Shown: positions 7,264 to 14,470, numbered from the stretch's first letter. The stretch: DNA of 16,964 nt from VGWG01 sp964580075 (GCA_964580075.1 CAZOJL010000069.1:1-16964); one strand, 5' to 3'. Notes: a model not told the origin generated them from the letters alone. Numbers and translations: made by a program.

Positions 7264-7292
7264 TTGACATGTTCCCGCACGTCTGGCATGCT
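7264..7292 (+). promoter_or_regulatory. Candidate promoter for the aspA-remnant/hydF transcript
   Basis: A perfect TTGACA (7264-7269) is followed after 17 bases by CATGCT (7287-7292), a 3-of-6 match to the -10. A TG at 7284-7285 gives an extended -10. The predicted start near 7299 leaves a leader of about 260 bases before the hydF ATG. The -35 begins only 4 bases after the right target duplication of the miniature element. Confidence 0.45.
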
Positions 7293-7295
7293 ACT

Positions 7296-7462
7296 GCCAC
7301 GTATTCGCCACAGCATGCGGGGTTGAACGCGTGTGTGTCCGCACCACCGGAAAAGCGTGCTCTGCTTTATTTTATCACGCGTGGCTCAGGTCAAATCCGG
7401 TGGGCATGACGTGTGCCGCTGGCAACGGCGGCTCCTGGCGGGTCTTGCTGCAGATCGGAACC
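7296..7462 (+). other. Structured, non-coding leader upstream of the aspA remnant
   Basis: I see no recognisable protein here in any frame. Two perfect 7-bp inverted repeats interleave: ACGCGTG (7327-7333) with CACGCGT (7376-7382), and CCACCGG (7344-7350) with CCGGTGG (7397-7403). This order could form a pseudoknot. A small hairpin, GCCG (7415-7418) with CGGC (7426-7429), follows. It may be a regulatory leader or the remains of an upstream hyd gene region. No known riboswitch could be assigned with confidence. Confidence 0.35.
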
Positions 7463-7558
7463 ATGACAACTTACCGGACAGAGCAGGACGCCTTGGGAGA
7501 ACGGCCGTTGCCGGCAGATGCCCTGCACGGCATCCACACGCAACCGCCACCGCGATAA
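7463..7558 (+). pseudogene. aspA: N-terminal remnant of aspartate ammonia-lyase
   Basis: The 31-codon frame starts MTTYRTEQDALGERPLPADA and continues with LHGIHTQ, then ends in PPPR and a TAA stop (7556-7558). The part up to HTQ closely matches the start of aspartate ammonia-lyases and fumarase-type enzymes (pattern YR-E-D-LGER-(V/L)PADA-YG-(I/V)HT). The remaining roughly 440 residues are absent, and hydF begins 5 bases after the stop. In many anaerobes aspA lies beside hydE/hydF, which makes a local deletion of an aspA gene likely. The stub could still be translated as a leader peptide that feeds ribosomes into hydF. The similarity is recognised by eye, not by a search. Confidence 0.72.
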
Positions 7559-7563
7559 TACCC

Positions 7564-8799
7564 ATGCAGAATACCCCTAAAGGACTACGGCTCCACATCG
7601 GCCTGTTCGGACGCCGGAACGTCGGCAAGTCATCGCTGTTGAATGCCATCACCCGGCAGCAGACGTCGATCGTATCGGAAGATGCCGGAACCACGACCGA
7701 TCCGGTCGAGAAACCGATGGAGATGCTGCCGATCGGCCCGGTTCTTTTCATTGACACAGCCGGCATCGACGACATCGGGGCGCTCGGCGCCAAGCGTGTT
7801 GAAAAAACGCGGCGCGTCTTCGACCGCACCGATTTGGCCGTTATCGTTGCTTGCGCCGGCGAGTGGGGCGATTTCGAAGACGCGCTCGTAGCCGATTTTG
7901 AACATCGAAAAACACCCCTGCTGGTGGTCTTTAACAAGTCCGATCTGGCCCGCCCACGGGATGCGATCAAAGCCGGGCTGGACAGTCGGAAGATTCCCCA
8001 CATCGAGCTGTCGGCACTCTCACCGGACTGCCGCCACCCGTTCCGGGACAGGCTGATTCAGAGCCTCCCGGAGGAGTACGTGCAAAGCCCGACCATCGTG
8101 GGGGATCTGATCCGTCCCGGTGATGTCGTCATGCTCGTCGTCCCCATTGATTTGGAAGCCCCGAAGGGCCGCCTGATTCTGCCGCAGGTCCAGACTCTGC
8201 GTGATCTGCTCGATCATGATGCCTGCGGCCTGGTCGTCAAGGAGCGCGAGATGCGGGAGGCGTTGGGCCGTCTCCGCGAACCTCCCGCCCTCGTGGTGAC
8301 CGATTCGCAAGCCTTTCTGAAAGTCGCAGCAGACACCCCCGACGGCGTCAGGTTAACGTCGTTCTCCATTCTCTTTGCCCGCATGAAGGGCGATCTCAAC
8401 ACCTTTGCGCGCGGCGCGCGAGTGATCGACGCCCTGCGCCCGGGGGATCGCATCCTGATGGCCGAAGCCTGCACCCACCACCAGATTGGCGATGATATCG
8501 GCCGCGTTAAAATTCCCCGCTGGCTCACGCAGGTCGTGGGAGGAAAGCTTCATTTTGAGCACATTCAAGGCTGTGATTTTCCCGAGGATCTCAGCCCCTA
8601 CAAACTGGCCATCCATTGCGGCTCCTGCACATTCAATCGGCGCAACCTGCTTTCCCGTATTGAGAAATGCAACGCTGCGGGGCTTCCCATCACCAACTAC
8701 GGCATCGCCATTGCCAAGACCCTCGGCATTCTCGAGCGCGCGCTCGGCCCGTTTCCCGGCGCGCTCGACGCCTACCGCGCGCAGGCGGCACGGGTGTGA
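7564..8799 (+). CDS. hydF: [FeFe]-hydrogenase maturation GTPase HydF
   Basis: HydF is the scaffold on which HydE and HydG assemble the diiron subcluster before it is passed to the [FeFe]-hydrogenase HydA. The 411-aa product has an N-terminal GTPase domain. It shows G1 GRRNVGKS (16-23), the TTTD region (43-46), G3 DTAG (64-67), G4 NKSD (124-127) and G5 SAL (150-152). A dimerisation region follows, and then a C-terminal Fe-S domain with CTHH (303-306) and HCGSC (351-355), the family's cluster-binding signature. I chose the ATG at 7564. The open frame continues upstream to 7333 but reads through non-coding leader and is unlike HydF. No Shine-Dalgarno sequence precedes the ATG, so re-initiation after the aspA remnant is plausible. 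HydE, HydG and HydA are not in this window. Identification is very secure. Confidence 0.96.
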   Translation: MQNTPKGLRLHIGLFGRRNVGKSSLLNAITRQQTSIVSEDAGTTTDPVEKPMEMLPIGPVLFIDTAGIDDIGALGAKRVEKTRRVFDRTDLAVIVACAGEWGDFEDALVADFEHRKTPLLVVFNKSDLARPRDAIKAGLDSRKIPHIELSALSPDCRHPFRDRLIQSLPEEYVQSPTIVGDLIRPGDVVMLVVPIDLEAPKGRLILPQVQTLRDLLDHDACGLVVKEREMREALGRLREPPALVVTDSQAFLKVAADTPDGVRLTSFSILFARMKGDLNTFARGARVIDALRPGDRILMAEACTHHQIGDDIGRVKIPRWLTQVVGGKLHFEHIQGCDFPEDLSPYKLAIHCGSCTFNRRNLLSRIEKCNAAGLPITNYGIAIAKTLGILERALGPFPGALDAYRAQAARV

Positions 8800-8836
8800 C
8801 CGGTTGCCACCCGGGCTGCGGTCCATGACGGGGTGG

Positions 8837-8865
8837 TTGTGGCGGGTCGATGAATCCTGTATACT
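8837..8865 (+). promoter_or_regulatory. Candidate promoter of the mla/RND operon
   Basis: TTGTGG (8837-8842), 17 bases, then TATACT (8860-8865, 5 of 6 consensus bases). The predicted start near 8872 gives a leader of about 60 bases to the mlaA ATG. The -10 is good and the -35 moderate. No clear terminator separates it from hydF; only a weak CCACCC (8807-8812) / GGGTGG (8831-8836) dyad without a T-run is seen. Confidence 0.5.
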
Positions 8866-8932
8866 GTTTGAAATTCTCGTGTAGAATAATGTGAAGCGGG
8901 GGCTGCCGCCCCGATCGCGGAGGGGTATGAAT

Positions 8933-9667
8933 ATGGGCTACGGTGCGATGAAACGGGTCTTGACGGCTCTGTTCTGCGTGTTAATCGCCTGCGCCGCGCA
9001 CGCGCAGGAAGAGGATGCCTTCGATGATTTTGAGAATGAAATCCAGCAGCACCTGAATTTCACCCGCGTCGCCGACCCTCTGGAGATCGTGAACCGCGGC
9101 TGCTTCTGGCTCAATGACAAGCTGTATTTTTACGCCTTAAAGCCCGTCGCGGTCGGGTACAAGACGATCCTGCCGGAGCCGGCGCGCGAGTCGGTGGACA
9201 ACGTCTTCAGCAATCTGGGTTTTCCGAGAAGATTCGTGAATAATCTGTTGCAGTTGAAAGGGTGTGGCGCGGCGGCGGAGCTCAGGAACTTTGCGTGCAA
9301 TTCCACGGCAGGCGTGCTGGGTCTTTTGAATGTGGCCGAAGATCATTATCATTGGAAGGCGCACGATGAGGATTTCGGACAAACCTTGGCGTATTACGGA
9401 GCCGGTTCCTGGATGGCCGTGCATCTTCCGATTTGGGGACCATCCAATCTGCGCGACGCGCTTGGGATGCTGCCCGATTATCTGTTGGATCCGGTGAGCT
9501 ATATTGACGCGTGGGGCGTGAGAATCGCGTTGCGCAGTGGAGACGGGGTCAATAAAACGTCACTGAACATCGGGGTGTATGAAGATCTGAAGGCGGAGAG
9601 TTTGGACCCCTACAGATTCATGCAGGATGCGTATGAACAAAACCGGCAGAAGCGCTTAAAGGAGTAA
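8933..9667 (+). CDS. mlaA: MlaA/VacJ-family outer-membrane lipoprotein
   Basis: MlaA sits in the outer membrane and withdraws mislocalised phospholipid from the outer leaflet, passing it to periplasmic MlaC. The 244-aa product has an N-terminal signal with a lipobox, LIAC (17-20), so Cys20 is probably lipidated. Next come an acidic stretch EEDAFDDFENE (26-36), the family hallmark ADPLEIVNR (47-55), then LNDKLYFYALKPVAVGY, FVNNLLQ and EDFGQTLAYYG, and an LLDPVSYID region near the end. I chose the ATG at 8933 because GGAGGGG (8919-8925) lies 7 bases upstream. The GTG at 8891 and the ATG at 8927 are less well placed. Its stop codon lies just after the AAAGGAG ribosome binding site of the next gene, so the two genes are translated in close succession. 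Confidence 0.93.
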   Translation: MGYGAMKRVLTALFCVLIACAAHAQEEDAFDDFENEIQQHLNFTRVADPLEIVNRGCFWLNDKLYFYALKPVAVGYKTILPEPARESVDNVFSNLGFPRRFVNNLLQLKGCGAAAELRNFACNSTAGVLGLLNVAEDHYHWKAHDEDFGQTLAYYGAGSWMAVHLPIWGPSNLRDALGMLPDYLLDPVSYIDAWGVRIALRSGDGVNKTSLNIGVYEDLKAESLDPYRFMQDAYEQNRQKRLKE

Positions 9668-9673
9668 GACAAG

Positions 9674-10294
9674 ATGAACAGAACGGTAAGCGTGTTTGGG
9701 ACCGTGGCGCTGGTTGCAACGGTCGCTTTCGGCCAGGAGGATGCCGCGCGCGCCACGCGCGAGATTGTGGAGCGCACCATCACCCGGGGAATCGCAATTC
9801 TGAAAGACCGCGAAACGACCGACGACCAAAAAATGAGCGCGTTTGACGGCTTGTTGGAGGAGAACTGCCACACCGAGCTGATGAGCATGCTGGCGCTTGG
9901 AAAGACGGGATGGGCTTCTCTGAGCGCGCAGCAGCGCGGGGCCTTTACCAAGGCCTTTGTGGACCTGATGAAGCGAACCTATTACGGGAAACTCAATCAG
10001 TCTGATGTCACACAGGTGGAAGTCAGCTATACAGACAATACTGAAGTGAGTGCAACCAAAAGAAACGTCAAGACGGTCATGAAGAACGCAGGTTCCGATT
10101 ATCACGTCGATTACAAGATGGCGTGGCGCGATGACAAATGGGCAATCTATGATCTGGAAGTCGAAGGGATCAGTCTGATCGCTTCGTACCGTTCGCAGTT
10201 CGATGATTTCTTGAAAAGCAGGACAGTCGGGGAGCTCATCGAGAATCTGGAGCGCAAAGATCAGAAGTTTCAAGTGGAATCCGTAATTCCGTAG
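9674..10294 (+). CDS. MlaC/Ttg2D (HpnM-like) periplasmic lipid-binding protein
   Basis: Proteins of this family bind phospholipid, or in the HpnM group are linked to hopanoid transport, and ferry it across the periplasm. The 206-aa product has a signal peptide ending near AFG-QED (20/21). The mature domain shows the family pattern: an early amphipathic region, SAQQRGAFTKAFVDLMKRTYYGKL, and a C-terminal DDKWAIYDLEVEGISLIASY segment (compare the usual W-I-Y-D-I-x-I-E-G-V-S). The ATG at 9674 has a strong AAAGGAG site about 9 bases upstream, at the end of mlaA. Being between mlaA and an RND transporter, it most likely carries lipid between them. MlaC and HpnM are hard to separate by eye, so no symbol is given. 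Confidence 0.9.
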   Translation: MNRTVSVFGTVALVATVAFGQEDAARATREIVERTITRGIAILKDRETTDDQKMSAFDGLLEENCHTELMSMLALGKTGWASLSAQQRGAFTKAFVDLMKRTYYGKLNQSDVTQVEVSYTDNTEVSATKRNVKTVMKNAGSDYHVDYKMAWRDDKWAIYDLEVEGISLIASYRSQFDDFLKSRTVGELIENLERKDQKFQVESVIP

Positions 10295-10318
10295 CCATCG
10301 GCTGGTGAACCTATTTTG

Positions 10319-12826
10319 ATGAATCGATTTTTAAAATTATACCGGCATGCGGTGATCCGTCTGCCGAAAGTGACGCTCCTGATCATGCTTCTGGCAGGGG
10401 CGTTTTTTCTGGTTCAATCGCGTCATTTCTTTCTGGATGCCTCCAGCGACTCGTTGATGCTTGAAAGAGATCCGGCGTTGATTCAATACCGGGAGATCGC
10501 CGCGCGCTATGAATCCGGTTCGCTGCTGGTTGTGACTTTCACGCCGCATGACGGTGAACTGTTCACCGAGAACGGTCTGCAGCGTTTGCGGCGCCTCCGC
10601 GAGGAGGTCAAGCGGGTTCCCTTTGTTGACGGCGTGGTGACGCTCCTGGATGTGCCGCTCTTTCGCAATCCGCCGGTCTCCATTGCCAAGGTTGTTGATC
10701 ATATTCGCACGCTGGATGATCCCGGGACAGATATTGCGATGGCCCAACAGGAGTTGCTGGAAAGCGAGGCCTATAAACAGCAGTTGATCAGCGCGGACGG
10801 ACGGACGGCGCTTCTGGCGATACAGGTTGCGCCGGAGCCGGAACTGGATCAGGTGCATCGGGTGCGCTCGAATTGCCAACTGGCGATGGATCAGGGAATC
10901 GATCTCAAGCAGAACCGGAAGGTGTACGAAGCGCTGACGCCACGGCTCCGGGAGCTGCAGAAAATCAGCAATAAGAATACGCATGCGATGATCACCGGGT
11001 TGCGCAAGACCGTGAAGCCGTGGCAACGCGAGGGGACGCTTTTCATCGGCGGCGGGCTGATGGTCGGCGATGATATGCTGACCTTTATTCGCAGCGACCT
11101 GAAAATATTCGGCATGGCCATTTTTGCCTGCATCGCGTTACTGCTGACCTATTTCTTCAGAAGTCTGCGCTGGGTGCTGGCGGCCGTGCTCTGCTGCGCC
11201 TATTCCACGGTGGTTATGGTGGGGCTTCTCGGCATGTGTCGGTGGCCGGTGACGGTGATATCATCGAACTTCATCTCGTTGCTGCTGATCATGAATATGT
11301 CGCTGGTGATACACCTGGTGGTGCAATACCGGGAGCTGGCAGGCCTGCATCCGGATTTGGGCCTGGGGGACTTGATCAGCGAGACCGTGGCGCACAAGTG
11401 GACGCCCTCGCTTTTCACCACATTGACCACGATCGCCGGGTTCAGCTCGCTGGTGCTGTGCGACATCAAGCCGGTCAAGGACTTTGGCCTGATGATGAGC
11501 CTGGCGCTGGTGGTCTCGATGGTGACTTCGTTCATCCTGTTTCCCGCCCTCCTGATGCTCTTCAACAAGGAGGAGCGGGGGACCTCGCGTGAAATTGGCC
11601 GCTCCATCATCCGGCTGGCGGCTTCTGTTGCTGAGACGCGCGGCACGTTCATCTGGATTATCACCCTGGTGATCATGGGGTTCGTTGGCTTCGGAATGTG
11701 CCGCCTGACCGTTGAAAACAGTTTTGTAAGCCACCTCAGGAAGCGCTCTGAGATTTATCGGGGGATGGTTTTTATTGATCGTCAGTTGGGAGGAACAACC
11801 CCCCTGGATGTGGTGATCACGCTCCCGGAAGAGACGCGGTCTGCGCCGGCCGCACACGGCAACCTTTCGGCGGAAGAACAGGATGAATTTGACGCGTTTG
11901 ATGAATTTGACAGCGCACCCTCGTCGGCGCAGTACTGGTACACGCCGGCCAAGCTGGACGTGCTGCGCAAGGCGCATGCCATTATCGAGGCACAGCCGGA
12001 GACGGGCAAGGTATGGTCATTTGCGACACTTGTCCGCGTGACCGACATGCTCAATGAGGGGGTTCCGCTGGATGCCTTTGAGCTGGCGATCATGGCCGGA
12101 AAGCTTCCCGAATACGCGCGGGATTTGCTGGTGAAGCCCTATGTCAGTGTGGAGCACAACCAGTTTCTCCTGACCGCCCGCATTTTTGATTCGAGTCCGG
12201 ATCTGAGGCGGAACGCCTTTATCAAGCGGCTGACGAAACAGTTGAATGATGAACTGGGACTTCCGCCGGGCTCCATTATTGTGAACGGCACAGTCGTGCT
12301 TTACAACGGCGTGTTGCAAAGTCTTTTCAGATCCCAGATCCTGACGCTGGGGGTGGTGCTGGTTGTCTTGCTGCTCATGTTTATGGCGCTGTTCCGTTCG
12401 TTCAAGCTGGCGGCGATAGCCCTCTTTCCCAATGCGATTTCCGCTTTAATGGTGCTGGGCTTGCTCGGGGCCCTGGGCATCCCGCTGGATATCATGACGA
12501 TTACGATTGCCTCCATCAGCATCGGCATCGCGGTCGACGACACCATTCATTACATCCACCGCTTTGGGGAGGAGTTCAAACTCTGCGGCCGTTATGTGCA
12601 GTCCATGCGCGCGACCCATCAGGGCGTGGGTCGCGCCATGTTTTACACGTCGGTTACGATCGTTTGCGGCTTTATGCTCCTGGTCTTTTCCAACTTTGTC
12701 CCCAGCATCCTGTTCGGGATTCTCACCAGTGCGGCGATGGTGGTGGCGTTGTTTGGCGCGCTGACGCTGCTGCCCCGACTGATTATCACCTTCAAACCCT
12801 TTGGGCTCGAACGGGATCTTTTATGA
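10319..12826 (+). CDS. RND/MMPL-family transporter (HpnN-like)
   Basis: This 835-aa inner-membrane protein has the two-fold RND/MMPL layout. One membrane helix is near the N-terminus (about 16-36). A large periplasmic domain follows (about 40-258), then six helices (about 260-280, 285-305, 315-338, 365-384, 390-415 and 445-463). A second periplasmic domain (about 464-672) precedes the last five helices (about 674-820). The signature GIAVDDTIHYIHRF near 737-749 is typical of the SSD-type transporters that include HpnN. The second periplasmic domain carries an acidic insert, EEQDEFDAFDEFD (about 519-531). The ATG at 10319 is preferred, with GGTGA about 10 bases upstream; a TTG one codon earlier is possible. 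By its neighbours it probably moves lipid between the membranes, driven by proton flow. Confidence 0.88.
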   Translation: MNRFLKLYRHAVIRLPKVTLLIMLLAGAFFLVQSRHFFLDASSDSLMLERDPALIQYREIAARYESGSLLVVTFTPHDGELFTENGLQRLRRLREEVKRVPFVDGVVTLLDVPLFRNPPVSIAKVVDHIRTLDDPGTDIAMAQQELLESEAYKQQLISADGRTALLAIQVAPEPELDQVHRVRSNCQLAMDQGIDLKQNRKVYEALTPRLRELQKISNKNTHAMITGLRKTVKPWQREGTLFIGGGLMVGDDMLTFIRSDLKIFGMAIFACIALLLTYFFRSLRWVLAAVLCCAYSTVVMVGLLGMCRWPVTVISSNFISLLLIMNMSLVIHLVVQYRELAGLHPDLGLGDLISETVAHKWTPSLFTTLTTIAGFSSLVLCDIKPVKDFGLMMSLALVVSMVTSFILFPALLMLFNKEERGTSREIGRSIIRLAASVAETRGTFIWIITLVIMGFVGFGMCRLTVENSFVSHLRKRSEIYRGMVFIDRQLGGTTPLDVVITLPEETRSAPAAHGNLSAEEQDEFDAFDEFDSAPSSAQYWYTPAKLDVLRKAHAIIEAQPETGKVWSFATLVRVTDMLNEGVPLDAFELAIMAGKLPEYARDLLVKPYVSVEHNQFLLTARIFDSSPDLRRNAFIKRLTKQLNDELGLPPGSIIVNGTVVLYNGVLQSLFRSQILTLGVVLVVLLLMFMALFRSFKLAAIALFPNAISALMVLGLLGALGIPLDIMTITIASISIGIAVDDTIHYIHRFGEEFKLCGRYVQSMRATHQGVGRAMFYTSVTIVCGFMLLVFSNFVPSILFGILTSAAMVVALFGALTLLPRLIITFKPFGLERDLL

Positions 12827-14340
12827 ACAAAACCGGATTTGACAACGATAAATACCTTCAGCAGCAATCGGAAGAGATCATCCGCCGCACGGAGATGTTC
12901 GGCAACAAGCTCTATCTCGAATTTGGCGGCAAGCTGATGTTCGACTATCATGCCGCGCGGGTGCTGCCGGGATATGATCCGAACGTCAAGATCCGTCTAC
13001 TGCAGCAGCTCCGGGACAAGGCGGAAATTGTCCTCTGCATTTTTGCGGGAGACATCGAGCGCAAGAAGGTTCGTGCCGATTTCGGGATCTCTTACGACGC
13101 CGATGCGCTCAAGACGATTGACGATCTGCGCGAGGCGGGGCTTTGTGTGCGTGCCGTGGTGATCACCCGTTTCGACGGCCAGCCGGCCGCGAAGCAGTTC
13201 AAGACCAAGCTTGAGCGGCGGGGTGTCGCGGTCTATTGCCACCGGGCGACGCAGGGCTATCCGACCGACATTGAAACGATCGTCAGTGATGAGGGATATG
13301 GCGCCAACCCGTATGTGACGACCGAGCGACCGATCGTCGTGGTGACCGGACCAGGGCCGGGCAGTGGAAAACTGGCGACCTGCCTGACCAATCTCTACCA
13401 TGATCGCCGTAACGGCCGTTTGGCAGGCTATGCCAAATTCGAGACGTTCCCGGTCTGGAATATGCCCCTCAAGCATCCGGTGAACGTGGCTTATGAGGCG
13501 GCCACGGCAGACCTGCTGGATGTCAACATGATTGACCCTTTTCATCTTGAGGCGCATGGCAGCGCCTCGGTCAATTACAATCGCGACATTGCCGCGTTTC
13601 CGCTTGTGCGGGCGATTTGGGAGAAGATTACGCAGTCCCCGTGCCCCTACAAATCGCCGACGGACATGGGGGTCAACCGTGTTGGATTCGGCATCGTGGA
13701 CGATCTGACGGTGCGCGATGCGGCGCAGCAGGAGGTCATCCGCCGCTACTTCCGGCATGCCTGCGAGTATGCGTTGGGCATGACGGAACGTGAGACCGTC
13801 TCACGTGTCGAGATGTTGATGCAGGAATTGCGGGTTTCGTCGACTGATCGGTTGGTGGTGAACCCCGCCCGGAAGGCGGCGGAGGAATGTGCCGCGAGCG
13901 GCAAGGGGGATCGCGGTATCTGTTGCGGGGCGGCGATGGAGCTGGGAGACGGCCGCATCGTGGTGGGTAAGAACTCGACGCTCATGCATGCGGCGTCGGC
14001 GATGGTGCTGAATGCGGTGAAACTGATGGCGGGCATTCCGGATACGATCCATCTGCTTTCACCCGACGTCGTCAAGGCGATCGTTCGGATGAAGCGGGAC
14101 GTGCTGACCGGCAAGCATACGAGTTTGAATCTGGATGAGACGCTGATTGCGCTGGCCATCAGCTCGGCATCCAATCCTGCAGCCCAGGCCGCGCTCGACC
14201 ATCTGCCCGATCTGCGGGAGTGCGAGGTGCACCTCACGCACATCCTGAGCTCGGGTGACGATGTCGGCATCCGGCGCCTCGGTCTCCGGCATACCTGCGA
14301 CGCCCACTTTGCAACGGCCGATCTCTATATTGAACAATAG
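12823..14340 (+). CDS. UPF0371/DUF1846 family protein
   Basis: The 505-aa product closely resembles the conserved UPF0371 (DUF1846) family: same length, start NKTGFDNDKYLQQQSEEIIRR with the linker FGGKLMFDYHAARVLPGYDP, and end DDVGIRRLGLRHTCDAHFAT. The biochemical role of the family is not established. A glycine-rich GPGPGSGK (176-183) after a hydrophobic strand looks like a nucleotide-binding loop. Residues 66-140 look like an alpha/beta domain. No signal peptide or membrane segment is seen, so it should be cytoplasmic. The ATG overlaps the transporter's stop in an ATGA (12823-12826), which implies translational coupling. The open frame extends upstream to 12664, but that part lies inside the transporter gene. 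What a cytoplasmic protein does in a lipid-transport operon is unknown. Confidence 0.9.
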   Translation: MNKTGFDNDKYLQQQSEEIIRRTEMFGNKLYLEFGGKLMFDYHAARVLPGYDPNVKIRLLQQLRDKAEIVLCIFAGDIERKKVRADFGISYDADALKTIDDLREAGLCVRAVVITRFDGQPAAKQFKTKLERRGVAVYCHRATQGYPTDIETIVSDEGYGANPYVTTERPIVVVTGPGPGSGKLATCLTNLYHDRRNGRLAGYAKFETFPVWNMPLKHPVNVAYEAATADLLDVNMIDPFHLEAHGSASVNYNRDIAAFPLVRAIWEKITQSPCPYKSPTDMGVNRVGFGIVDDLTVRDAAQQEVIRRYFRHACEYALGMTERETVSRVEMLMQELRVSSTDRLVVNPARKAAEECAASGKGDRGICCGAAMELGDGRIVVGKNSTLMHAASAMVLNAVKLMAGIPDTIHLLSPDVVKAIVRMKRDVLTGKHTSLNLDETLIALAISSASNPAAQAALDHLPDLRECEVHLTHILSSGDDVGIRRLGLRHTCDAHFATADLYIEQ

Positions 14341-14344
14341 AAAA

Positions 14345-14394
14345 TGGCGCCCCTGGGGTGACTCGAACACCCGACCGGCGGATTAGAAATCCGC
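14345..14394 (-). pseudogene. 3'-half fragment of tRNA-Arg(TCT); left attachment site of the integrated element
   Basis: The minus strand reads a perfect anticodon arm GCGGA-TTTCTAA-TCCGC (anticodon TCT, Arg), a 5-base variable region CGGTC, a T-arm GGGTG-TTCGAGT-CACCC, the acceptor 3' strand CAGGGGC, discriminator G and encoded CCA (tRNA positions 27-76). The 5' half (acceptor 5' strand and D-arm) is missing: sequence beyond 14394 is A/T-rich and unrelated. A recombinase gene starts about 120 bases away. This is the usual scar of integration into a tRNA gene, and the restored whole gene is expected at the other end of the element, outside the window. Confidence 0.9.
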
Positions 14395-14428
14395 GTGAAA
14401 CCATAAAAACAATGTATTTTTGATTGGC

Positions 14429-14470
14429 TGTTGTAATTCTGTTGACAACACACCTCCCTATGTTGTAACT
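14429..14470 (+). promoter_or_regulatory. Integrase promoter with palindromic and direct-repeat sites
   Basis: TTGACA (14442-14447) is followed after 16 bases by TGTAAC (14464-14469, 4 of 6). The -35 lies inside a palindrome TGTTG-A-CAACA (14440-14450). Two direct repeats TGTTGTAAYT (14429-14438 and 14461-14470) lie exactly 32 bases apart, about three helical turns, and flank the palindrome. The second overlaps the -10. These are candidate binding sites for a repressor, for an excisionase, or for the integrase's own arm-binding domain. Confidence 0.5.

Noticed and set aside
7381..7460. Cobalamin-type riboswitch in the hydF leader
   Set aside because: A short stretch (AAATCCGGTG...CCGCTGGCAACGG) resembles part of the cobalamin core, but the conserved downstream box is not found and the downstream genes are not cobalamin-related.
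7333..7563. N-terminal extension of the hydF frame back to 7333
   Set aside because: The extra 77 residues look like translated non-coding DNA (rich in His, Arg and Cys), HydF normally starts just before the GTPase loop, and the aspA remnant lies here in another frame.
12664..12822. Longer start for the UPF0371 protein inside the transporter gene
   Set aside because: The family begins at the MNKTGFDNDK start, and the ATGA overlap is a classic coupling arrangement.
14395..14440. Intron within a functional tRNA-Arg gene instead of a truncated tRNA
   Set aside because: No D-arm or 5' acceptor strand is found in the following sequence before the integrase gene, and a recombinase gene beside the fragment gives a simpler explanation.
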